Below, piece after piece: positions 16,050 through 23,510 of a DNA stretch of 64,000 nucleotides. The stretch is from the NCBI RefSeq assembly GCF_007858285.1, contig NZ_VFIL01000008.1:269082-333081 (forward strand), in the 5' to 3' direction. A program made the translations under genes and the position numbers. The DNA comes from Pseudomonas brenneri (lineage in GTDB: Bacteria; Pseudomonadota; Gammaproteobacteria; Pseudomonadales; Pseudomonadaceae). Position 1 is the first letter of the stretch; every line of letters starts with the position of its first letter. The notes beneath the pieces were generated by a model that was not told the origin of the DNA, did not search any database, and was given only the letters and a program-made list of their open reading frames with translations.

Positions 16050-17251
16050 AGCGGCTTGATCACTTCCAGCAAGGTGATGGGCAACGCCTGGCGCCAAGTG
16101 TCGAACTCGCCCAGGGGCTGGGCCTGGGCCACATGAATGCGGGTCAGTTCGCCGCCATGTTGCGCGCGCCAACTCATCAAGGTCATTTCGCTTTGCAGGG
16201 TCACGGCATTGGCTACCAGCCGGCCACCGGGCCGCAGGTGCTGCCAGCAGGTATCGAGCACGCCATCGCGGGTCACGCCGCCGCCGATGAAGACCGCATC
16301 GGGTACCTCCAACCCTGCCAGGGCCTGGGGGGCGCTGCCGCGAATCAGTTGCAGGCCGGGCACGCCGAGGGCGTCGCGGTTGTGCTCGATCAACTGCTGG
16401 CGGCCGGCATCGGCCTCAATCGCCAGGGCGCGGCAGTTGGGGTGGGCGCGCATCCATTCGATACCGATGGAGCCGCTGCCGGCGCCGACGTCCCACAGCA
16501 GTTCACCGGGGGTTGGCGCAAGGCGCGCCAGGGTCATGGCGCGTACATCGCGCTTGGTCAGTTGCCCGTCATGTTTGAACGCCGAGTCTGGCAGGCCCGC
16601 CAGGCGCGACAGGCGTGGGGTGTCGATAGCGGCGAGGCAGTCGATAGCCACCAGGTTCAACGGCGCAATTGGCGCGTCTTGCCAGGTGTCAGCGTGGCCA
16701 TCGATCCGCCGCTCTGCCGCACCGCCCAGGTGTTCAAACACACTCAAGCGGCTCGCGCCGAACCCGCTGGCGCGTAACAGCGCGGCTATCGCCGCCGGGC
16801 TCTGGCCGTCATTGCTCAACACCAGCAAGCGCACGCCGCTGGACAGATGGGCATTGAGTGCCGCCAACGGACGGGCGACCACCGATAAGGTCACCACTTC
16901 CTGCAATGGCCAGCCCAAGCGTGCCGCCGCCAGTGACACCGAAGAGGGCGCCGGCAGGATCAACAGCTCATCCGTCGCCACCAGCCGCGCCAGGCTGGCG
17001 CCGACGCCGTAGAACATCGGATCGCCGCTGGCCAGTACGCACACCGCCTCACCCCGTCGCGCCAGGATCGGCTCCAGGGAAAACGGGCTGGGCCATAGCT
17101 CGCGCTCACCGCGAATGCACACCGGCAGCAAATCCAGCTGGCGCTGGCCGCCAACAATCCGCGAGGCGCGCAGCAGCGCATGCCGGGCATTCCTGCCCAG
17201 CCCCTTGAAGCCGTCTTCACCGATGCCTACTACTGTCAGCCAGGGCGACAT
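16046..17251 (-). CDS. cobL: Precorrin-6Y C5,15-methyltransferase (decarboxylating) CobL
   Basis: CobL methylates C5 and C15 of precorrin-6B and removes the C12 acetate carboxyl. The 401 residues combine a CbiE-type tetrapyrrole methylase (about 1-205, with VVGIGEDGFKGLG and VCVLASGDPMFYGVG) and a CbiT-type Rossmann methyltransferase (about 230-395, with LLWDVGAGSGSIGIEWM and PDAVFIGGG). Length is normal for the fused form. It heads the minus-strand pair cobL-cobK and diverges from cobG. Confidence 0.95.
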   Translation of the reverse strand: MSPWLTVVGIGEDGFKGLGRNARHALLRASRIVGGQRQLDLLPVCIRGERELWPSPFSLEPILARRGEAVCVLASGDPMFYGVGASLARLVATDELLILPAPSSVSLAAARLGWPLQEVVTLSVVARPLAALNAHLSSGVRLLVLSNDGQSPAAIAALLRASGFGASRLSVFEHLGGAAERRIDGHADTWQDAPIAPLNLVAIDCLAAIDTPRLSRLAGLPDSAFKHDGQLTKRDVRAMTLARLAPTPGELLWDVGAGSGSIGIEWMRAHPNCRALAIEADAGRQQLIEHNRDALGVPGLQLIRGSAPQALAGLEVPDAVFIGGGVTRDGVLDTCWQHLRPGGRLVANAVTLQSEMTLMSWRAQHGGELTRIHVAQAQPLGEFDTWRQALPITLLEVIKPL

Positions 17252-17268
17252 ATTGATTCCTTGAACGA

Positions 17269-17298
17269 CATCCGACGGGCAGGCTTTTCATGCCGTCG
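17269..17298. promoter_or_regulatory. Inverted repeat in the cobL-cobG divergent gap
   Basis: TCCGACGGGCA and TGCCGTCGGA are near-perfect arms (one unpaired base) around a 9-base loop. It lies in the middle of the only promoter region for both cob strands. It is too short for a B12 riboswitch. It could be an operator or the terminator hairpin of a short leader. A CATAAT hexamer at 17310-17315 could be the cobG -10. Confidence 0.4.
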
Positions 17299-17347
17299 GA
17301 CAAAGCAGGCATAATACCGCGCCTTTGCCCGTAAACCGGTAGCCCCC

Positions 17348-18667
17348 GTGAAGCCACTTCCACTGTCCAGCAGCAAACGTCCCTCGGGTTGTCCGGGGTT
17401 GCTGCGTATTGTCCAGGCCTTGGATGGCGGGATCTGCCGGATCAAGTTGGCGGGCGGCGTCATCCGCGCCGAACAGGCGATGGCTGTGGCGTATGCGGCC
17501 CACACCTGGGCGGGCGGGGTGATCGAGGCGACCAACCGCGCCAACCTGCAGATTCGCGGCATCGGCCAGGAACACGATGGCCTGGTCACGCACCTGCTGG
17601 ATGCCGGTCTTGGGCCGACCACCGCGGGCGGTGATGACGTGCGCAATGTGATGCTCAGCCCCGGTGCCGGCATTGATCGCGACATGCTGCTGGACACCCG
17701 GCCCCTGGCAGAGCAGGTCCTCGCTACTCTGCAAAGCCATCCGCGCTTTCATGAGTTGTCGGCCAAGTTCGCCGTGCAACTGGACGGCGGTGAGGCGCTG
17801 GCGATGCTCGATCATCACCACGACCTGTGGTTGTCAGCCTATCAAGCACAAGGCCAGACTTTGTTGGCGTTCGGCCTGGCCGGCTGTCCCGGTCGTGATC
17901 GGCCGCTGGCCGCCGTAACCCTGGACCAAGGCTATGCGCTGGTCGTTGCGGTGCTGGAACTGTTTCTCGACCTGGCCCGGCCCGACCAGAACCGTATGCG
18001 CGACCTGCTGGCGCAAACGTCTGTGGATAACTTCCTCGCACGCTTGAACCTGCCGTTACTTCCCGCCGACGGCTATCGTTGCCGCGCCAACCCGCCCCTG
18101 TTGCGCCTGGGCACTTATCCACAGCGCCAATCTCAGCAGGTCTACGTCGCCGCCGTCGCGCCATTGGGGCGACTGGACTCGGCCATGCTGCGCGGCGCCG
18201 CACAACTGGCCCTCGCTCATGGCGACGGCACATTGCGCTTCACCCCATGGCAAGGCCTGCTGCTGCCCAACTTGGCGCCGGACGCTGCCCCGCGCGTCAC
18301 CGACGGCCTGGCGCAGTTGGGCTTCCTCTGTTCTGCCGAGCAGGCGCTGGCGCGGCTGATTGCCTGCACCGGCTCCAGCGGCTGTGCCAAGGCCCAGGCC
18401 GACACCAAGGCCGATGCCCTGCACCTGGCCACACTGTTGCAGGATCACGTCCAGGGCCTCGACGTGCACCTGTCCGGCTGCCCGCGCACTTGCGCCGCCG
18501 CGCACATTGCCCCGGTCACCTTGCTGGCGGTGGGCGTCGGGCACTACGACCTCTATTTTCGCGATGCAGCCCAGCCGGGTTTCGGCCGGCTGCACGCGCA
18601 CAACCTTTCTATTGAAGCGGCGGGCGCCGTGTTGCGTGCCCGTCCACGGAGCAACACCGATGATTGA
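17348..18667 (+). CDS. cobG: Precorrin-3B synthase CobG
   Basis: CobG is the oxygen-using enzyme that turns precorrin-3A into precorrin-3B, so its presence marks the aerobic pathway. The 439-residue product starts at GTG 17348. It has two nitrite/sulfite-reductase ferredoxin-like halves and the siroheme/[4Fe-4S] cysteine pattern: CTGSSGC near residue 340 and SGCPRTCA near 380. It is first in the plus-strand cob operon and overlaps cobH by 8 bp. Confidence 0.92.
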   Translation: MKPLPLSSSKRPSGCPGLLRIVQALDGGICRIKLAGGVIRAEQAMAVAYAAHTWAGGVIEATNRANLQIRGIGQEHDGLVTHLLDAGLGPTTAGGDDVRNVMLSPGAGIDRDMLLDTRPLAEQVLATLQSHPRFHELSAKFAVQLDGGEALAMLDHHHDLWLSAYQAQGQTLLAFGLAGCPGRDRPLAAVTLDQGYALVVAVLELFLDLARPDQNRMRDLLAQTSVDNFLARLNLPLLPADGYRCRANPPLLRLGTYPQRQSQQVYVAAVAPLGRLDSAMLRGAAQLALAHGDGTLRFTPWQGLLLPNLAPDAAPRVTDGLAQLGFLCSAEQALARLIACTGSSGCAKAQADTKADALHLATLLQDHVQGLDVHLSGCPRTCAAAHIAPVTLLAVGVGHYDLYFRDAAQPGFGRLHAHNLSIEAAGAVLRARPRSNTDD

Positions 18668-19286
18668 TTACATCCGCGACGGTCAGGAGATCTATCGCAA
18701 CTCCTTTGCGATCATTCGCGCAGAGGCCAAGTTGGATCGCATTCCGGCCGACCTGGAAAAACTCGCCGTGCGGGTGATTCACGCCTGCGGCATGGTCGAG
18801 GCCATCGACGGTCTGCAGTTTTCCGAAGGCGCGGGCAAGGCCGGGCGTGAGGCCCTGGCGGCAGGTGCGCCAATCCTGTGTGATGCGCGGATGGTCTGCG
18901 AAGGCGTGACCCGTGCACGTCTGCCGGCCAACAACCCGGTGATCTGCACCTTGCGCGACGATAGCGTGCCGGAGTTGGCGCGGGAATTGGGCAACACCCG
19001 TTCCGCTGCGGCCCTGGAGCTGTGGCGCCCGCACCTGGCAGGCAGCGTGGTGGTGATCGGCAATGCGCCGACGGCCTTGTTCTATCTGCTGGAAATGCTC
19101 GACGCCGGTGCCCCGAAGCCGGCGCTGATCCTCGGTTTCCCGGTCGGCTTTGTGGGCGCCGCCGAGTCCAAGGCGATGCTCGCCGCCGACAGCCGTGGCG
19201 TGCCGTTTGTGATCATGCAAGGCCGCCTGGGCGGCAGTGCGATGGCCGCTGCGGCGGTCAACGCACTGGCCACGGAGGTCGAATAA
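18660..19286 (+). CDS. cobH: Precorrin-8X methylmutase CobH
   Basis: CobH moves the C11 methyl of precorrin-8X to C12, giving hydrogenobyrinate. The ATG at 18660 gives 208 residues beginning MIDYIRDGQEIYRNSFAIIR. The conserved VIHACGMVEAID (catalytic His near residue 41) and FPVGFVGAAESK near residue 165 are both present. The start lies inside the end of cobG and the stop shares one base with the cobI start, so translation is coupled. Confidence 0.95.
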   Translation: MIDYIRDGQEIYRNSFAIIRAEAKLDRIPADLEKLAVRVIHACGMVEAIDGLQFSEGAGKAGREALAAGAPILCDARMVCEGVTRARLPANNPVICTLRDDSVPELARELGNTRSAAALELWRPHLAGSVVVIGNAPTALFYLLEMLDAGAPKPALILGFPVGFVGAAESKAMLAADSRGVPFVIMQGRLGGSAMAAAAVNALATEVE

Positions 19287-20017
19287 TGCAGGCGCGTGGA
19301 CGTTTGATCGGCCTGGGTGTCGGCCCCGGTGACCCGGAGCTGATTACCCTCAAGGCCTTGCGCCTGCTGCGCGAGTCGCCGGTGGTGGCGTATTTCGTGG
19401 CCAAGGGCAAGAAAGGCAACGCCTTTGGCATTATCGAAGAGCACCTGGTGCCCGAGCAGACGCTGATGCCGCTGGTGTACCCGGTGACCACCGAAGCCTT
19501 GCCGGCGCCACTGTCTTATGAACAGGTGATCAGCGATTTCTACGACGCCGCCAGTGTCGACGTGGCCGCGCACCTGGATGCCGGGCGCGATGTGGCGGTG
19601 ATCTGCGAAGGCGATCCGTTCTTCTATGGCTCCTACATGTACCTGCATGACCGCCTGGCCGAGCGCTACGAGGCCCAGGTCATTCCGGGCGTGTGCTCGA
19701 TGCTCGGCGGCGCCTCGGTGCTGGGTGCGCCGTTGGTGTATCGCAACCAGAGCCTGTCGGTATTGTCCGGGGTGCTGCCCCATGACGAACTCAAGCGGCG
19801 TCTGGCGGATGCCGATGCGGCGGTGATCATGAAGCTGGGGCGCAACTTTACCAAGGTGCGCCAGGTCCTTGAGGAACTGGGGCTGGCCGGGCGCGCGCTG
19901 TATGTGGAGCGTGCGACCATGGCCAACCAGAAAATCGTTGCGCTGGATCAGGTCGAGCCCATGTCCTCACCGTATTTCTCGCTGATCATCGTGCCGGGCG
20001 AAAGGTGGCAGGGTTGA
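19286..20017 (+). CDS. cobI: Precorrin-2 C20-methyltransferase CobI
   Basis: CobI uses S-adenosylmethionine to methylate C20 of precorrin-2. The 243-residue protein has the tetrapyrrole methylase motifs GLGVGPGDPELITLK near the N-terminus, VAVICEGDPFFYGSYMYL near residue 105, and VIPGVCSMLGGAS near residue 130. The first base of its ATG is the last base of the cobH stop, and its TGA shares one base with the cobJ ATG. Confidence 0.95.
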   Translation: MQARGRLIGLGVGPGDPELITLKALRLLRESPVVAYFVAKGKKGNAFGIIEEHLVPEQTLMPLVYPVTTEALPAPLSYEQVISDFYDAASVDVAAHLDAGRDVAVICEGDPFFYGSYMYLHDRLAERYEAQVIPGVCSMLGGASVLGAPLVYRNQSLSVLSGVLPHDELKRRLADADAAVIMKLGRNFTKVRQVLEELGLAGRALYVERATMANQKIVALDQVEPMSSPYFSLIIVPGERWQG

Positions 20018-21654
20018 TGACGCCGGCGATCGTAATCCTCGGCCAGGGCAGCCTGGCCACGGCCCGCAGCATCCAGCAGCTGTATCCCGGCGCCTTGATC
20101 CATGGCCTGGCCGGCCGGGTGGAGGGCGCCGACCAGGCCTACAGCGAATTTGGCACGACCGTGCGCCAGCTGTATCAGCAGGGCACGCCGATCATTGCCC
20201 TGTGCGCGGCCGGGATTGTGATCCGCACCCTGGCGGCGCAGTTGCTGGAAAAAGGCGAGGAGCCGGCCGTGCTGGCTGTCGCCGAAGATGGCAGCGCAGT
20301 GGTGCCGTTGCTGGGTGGCCTGGGCGGGGTGAATATCATGGCGCGGGAAATCGCGGCGGCCCTGGGTGTGGCGGCTGCGATTACCACCAGTGGCGAGCTG
20401 CGGTTCGGCACCTGCCTGCTCAACCCGCCCCAGGGCTATCAACTGGCCGACCTGGAACTGGGCAAACGTTTTGTCTCGGACTTGCTGGCCGGCGAACATG
20501 TGCGTATCGAAGGCGCCGCGCCGTGGCTGGACCAGGCCAACCTGGCGCAGGACCAGCAGGCGCACCTGAGCATTCATATCGGCAGTGCCGAGCGTGTGCC
20601 GGCGGACAACGAGTTGCTGATCTATCCGAAAAACACCTGGGTGGCCTGCCGTCCAGGTGCCGGGCTGGCTGCACGGGTTCGCCAGGCGTTGCAGCAGGAC
20701 GGTATCGCCGTGCAATCGCTGGCGTGCCTGCTGGGTGATGATGCCGACATGGCTTGCGGTGAACTGCATGAGGCAGCGCTGGAACTGGGTGTGCCGTTAC
20801 GGTTTACGGCGTTGGCCGCTGGGCCGGAGATTGTCATCCACTCGACCGCTGCGCCGGTGGATCTGGCGCAACTGGGTCGTCCCCGTGGCCGCCTCGCGGT
20901 GATCGGCCTGGGCCCTGGCGCTGCCGAACTGATGGTGCCGGCGGTCAAGGCCGAACTGGCGCGTTGCACCGATGTGCTGGGCTACGAAACCTATGTGCGC
21001 ATGGCCGGGCCGTTTCGTGCCGACCAGGTGCAGCATTGCACCGACAACCGCGAAGAGATGCAACGGGCGCGGCACGCCTTCGAGCTGGCGGCCCTGGGCC
21101 GTTCGGTGGTGGTGGTGTCTTCCGGCGACCCGGGTGTATTTGCCATGGCGGCGGCGGTGCTGGAAGCGTTGCACGAGTCCAGCGACCCGGCCTGGCAGCG
21201 GGTCGAACTGGAGATCCTGCCGGGGGTCTCGGCGTCCCTCGCTACGGCGGCCCAGGCGGGTGCACCGTTGGGGCATGACTTCTGCGTGATGTCGCTGTCG
21301 GACAACCTCAAGCCCTGGTCCATCATCGAGAAGCGCCTGGACCTGGCGTGCCAGGCCGACCTGGCCCTGGCGTTCTACAACCCCATCTCCCGTTCGCGGC
21401 CATGGCAACTGGGGCGTGCCCTGGAGATCGTGGCCCAGCATCGTATCGCCGCAACACCTGTAGTGCTGGGGCGTGATATCGGTCGCCCGGGGCAGACGCT
21501 GCGCACCACCACCCTGGGGCAACTGACCCCGGACCAGGTAGACATGCGCACCATGGTGCTGATCGGTTCGTCCACCACCTGCGCGTTCCCTCGGGTGGGC
21601 GGTGGAGAGTGGGTGTACACGCCACGCTGGTATGGCGAGAAGCCGGCCTCCTGA
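20017..21654 (+). CDS. cobJ: CobE/CbiG domain fused to precorrin-3B C17-methyltransferase CobJ
   Basis: The C-terminal half (about 293-545) is CobJ, which methylates C17 and contracts the ring; it shows VIGLGPGAAELMVPAVKAEL, VVVVSSGDPGVFAMAAAVLE and ILPGVSASLATAAQAGAPLG. The N-terminal half (about 1-290) is a CbiG N-terminal plus CobE-like region (ALCAAGIVIRTLA, LLGGLGGVNIMAREIA, ending GPEIVIHSTAAPVDLAQLGR). The ATG at 20017 overlaps the cobI stop by one base; GTG 20005 and TTG 20014 are alternatives. Such fusions are common in Pseudomonas. It ends the operon, directly followed by a strong hairpin. Confidence 0.93.
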   Translation: MTPAIVILGQGSLATARSIQQLYPGALIHGLAGRVEGADQAYSEFGTTVRQLYQQGTPIIALCAAGIVIRTLAAQLLEKGEEPAVLAVAEDGSAVVPLLGGLGGVNIMAREIAAALGVAAAITTSGELRFGTCLLNPPQGYQLADLELGKRFVSDLLAGEHVRIEGAAPWLDQANLAQDQQAHLSIHIGSAERVPADNELLIYPKNTWVACRPGAGLAARVRQALQQDGIAVQSLACLLGDDADMACGELHEAALELGVPLRFTALAAGPEIVIHSTAAPVDLAQLGRPRGRLAVIGLGPGAAELMVPAVKAELARCTDVLGYETYVRMAGPFRADQVQHCTDNREEMQRARHAFELAALGRSVVVVSSGDPGVFAMAAAVLEALHESSDPAWQRVELEILPGVSASLATAAQAGAPLGHDFCVMSLSDNLKPWSIIEKRLDLACQADLALAFYNPISRSRPWQLGRALEIVAQHRIAATPVVLGRDIGRPGQTLRTTTLGQLTPDQVDMRTMVLIGSSTTCAFPRVGGGEWVYTPRWYGEKPAS

Positions 21655-21658
21655 AACG

Positions 21659-21685
21659 ACGGCGGCCCCGCAATGGGGCCGCCGT
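21659..21685 (+). terminator. Hairpin ending the cobGHIJ operon
   Basis: ACGGCGGCCCC and GGGGCCGCCGT form a perfect 11 bp stem around the loop GCAAT, starting five bases after the cobJ stop. No T-run follows, so termination may be partial or factor-assisted. Confidence 0.6.
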
Positions 21686-21952
21686 GCTGTCAGAGAAAGC
21701 CCATTGCCGACGACAGAAATTTCTTTGTTCAGCCCCGCTGATTCTCAATGCAATTAACGGTTCCTCTCTATTAGTTGCAGAAAGTAAGCCTGCCGTTATC
21801 AGTCGCCAGTTCATCCCCACTGTTTGCGGGGCGGGGCAGCCAATGTCGACTTTTCCTACGCTTTAAAGGCCTTCTCGTACCTCCTGAAAAAGTTCAATCG
21901 GGCGACTAGTGTTTGTTGTAAGCCCGTGTGGGTTTTTTGTGGAGAAACAGTT
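21686..21952. other. Gap between the cob operon and the unknown gene
   Basis: About 270 bases without a supported gene. It is visibly richer in A and T than its surroundings, as is common for promoter DNA. A short CCC-GTGT-GGG stem followed by six T lies at its right end, about 20 bp before the next ATG, which could act as a weak attenuator-like hairpin. No REP element is present. Confidence 0.45.
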
Positions 21953-22735
21953 ATGGAGCGCAAACATAAGCGAATCAATGTGGCAAAAAAGAACAAGCTG
22001 ATTGCGGCATACCGACTGCCGTTGACCCGGCGGCCAGCGGACCCGTCATCGCCGTTCCAGGCGGATGGTGACTTGAATGGTGCGGTGATCAACAACAGTG
22101 TGTTTTCGTTTGTCGCGGGCATGAGCCGCCTCAACAAGGAATACACCCGCAAGAGTTATCTGTTGGCCAGCAGCTATGTGAGTGAAGTCCTGAAAGTGGG
22201 GCGCGGCACACAGGCCTGGTATGACGAATTTATCAAGGTCATGAGCCGCCTTGGCTGGTTGCCGATACGCAGCAGTTTCGAACGGGTCACCACCTCCGTG
22301 AAGGGGCTGAGCGTGCAGATGGCCGTAATGAACATCATCTCGTCCACGGTGGCCTCGACGTTCCTTTCAGGCTCCTTGGCCATGGCGTTACCCAGGTTGG
22401 CGGCGGATGCTTTCGAGGCTTTGAAACAGCTGTCGGCACCGTTTGATCTGTTCAAGCGCAACATCGTCAACCATGAGGGCGGCGACTTTGGGCTGGCCTC
22501 CTGTTCGGAGGTCGACGGTGAAGTGTTGATGGTGCTGGTGACCTACAGCGCCCACGGTGTCAGCACGAAAGTGGGTGTGCCGTTTTTCGAATGGGACAGT
22601 TCCACGATCGAAGCCTACAGTGGCCAGACGTGCCTGATGCTCAATCCGGCAGTGGTCAACGACGCAACCATCAAGCAGTTGCGCGAGAGCGCAGGCGACA
22701 AGGTCTTGCACGCTATCGCCCAATACCAGATTTGA
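21953..22735 (+). CDS. Protein of unknown function (260 aa)
   Basis: I do not recognise this protein. The ATG at 21953 has a good ribosome site (GGAG eight bases upstream). The N-terminal 35 residues are very basic (MERKHKRINVAKKNK). Residues about 65-110 are rich in Ser/Tyr/Lys, and a long hydrophobic or amphipathic stretch (VQMAVMNIISSTVASTFLSG) lies near residue 125. A single C-terminal-region Cys occurs in GQTCLML. No signal peptide is evident. It is monocistronic, convergent with the MarC gene 8 bp away, and flanked by A/T-richer DNA, which could mean recent gain. Confidence 0.7.
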   Translation: MERKHKRINVAKKNKLIAAYRLPLTRRPADPSSPFQADGDLNGAVINNSVFSFVAGMSRLNKEYTRKSYLLASSYVSEVLKVGRGTQAWYDEFIKVMSRLGWLPIRSSFERVTTSVKGLSVQMAVMNIISSTVASTFLSGSLAMALPRLAADAFEALKQLSAPFDLFKRNIVNHEGGDFGLASCSEVDGEVLMVLVTYSAHGVSTKVGVPFFEWDSSTIEAYSGQTCLMLNPAVVNDATIKQLRESAGDKVLHAIAQYQI

Positions 22736-22743
22736 ATGGGGCC

Positions 22744-23340
22744 TCAGGGCACCAGGTAACCGCGCACGCCGGTAAAGATGATCTGTGCAGCCAGTGCACA
22801 CACGAACAACCCCATCAGGCGGCTGACAATCTGCAGCCCTTGGTCGCCGAGGATGCGTTCGATCCGGTTGGACAGGTACAGCACCACGCCCACGGTCAGG
22901 CTGGCCAGGGCGATACTGAGAATGGCGGTGAGCTTGTCATCCCAATGGGGCTGGCTGACCCCCATCACCAGCAGTGCGCCGATGGTGCCGGGGCCGACGG
23001 TCAGGGGGATAGTCAGCGGGACGATGGTCACGTCCTGCTGCACATTGTCAGTCTGCACGGCCGATTTGCCCTGGGCCATGCCCAGGGCGGAGATAAACAG
23101 CACACTGCCGGCGCCGATGCGAAAAGCATCCACGGTGATGCCAAACACACTGAAAATCACCCGGCCAAACAAGTAGAGCAACACGCTCGACACCAGCGTT
23201 GCCAGGGCAACCTTCCAGGCCAGGCGCCGCCGTTCCTTGCTGGAATAGCCACGGGTCAGGCTGATAAAGCAGGACAGGACGAAGAAGGGGCTATACAGCA
23301 CCAGCATCTTCAAATAAACGCTGAACAACACGTGGAGCAT
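22744..23340 (-). CDS. MarC family integral membrane protein
   Basis: This 198-residue inner-membrane protein has six predicted membrane segments, the first at about 8-28 and the last at 178-196. The family's repeated helix features are visible in SLTRGYSSKERRRLA and in PLTIPLTVGPGTIGALLV near residue 118. MarC proteins were once linked to multiple antibiotic resistance but have no confirmed substrate. The gene stands alone between a convergent unknown gene and a REP element. Confidence 0.9.
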   Translation of the reverse strand: MLHVLFSVYLKMLVLYSPFFVLSCFISLTRGYSSKERRRLAWKVALATLVSSVLLYLFGRVIFSVFGITVDAFRIGAGSVLFISALGMAQGKSAVQTDNVQQDVTIVPLTIPLTVGPGTIGALLVMGVSQPHWDDKLTAILSIALASLTVGVVLYLSNRIERILGDQGLQIVSRLMGLFVCALAAQIIFTGVRGYLVP

Positions 23341-23388
23341 GGCAGGAGCTCACAGCGAAGGAGGGGCGAGGGGGAGTTTATCAGGCTA

Positions 23389-23476
23389 TGTGGGAGCGGG
23401 CTTGCCCGCGATGCAGGCGCCTCGGTTTTCCAGTTGCCACTGAGGTGATGCTATCGCAGGCAAGCCAGCTCCCACA
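23389..23476. repeat. REP doublet between retS and marC-family gene
   Basis: The left arm is TGTGGGAGCGGGCTTGCCCG and the right arm is GGCAAGCCAGCTCCCACA, so two slightly different REP subtypes are paired here. It lies downstream of retS and upstream of the MarC-family start. Confidence 0.87.
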
Positions 23477-23510
23477 GGGCGTTGTGGTGAGCAAGGGATT
23501 GTCGTTCGGG

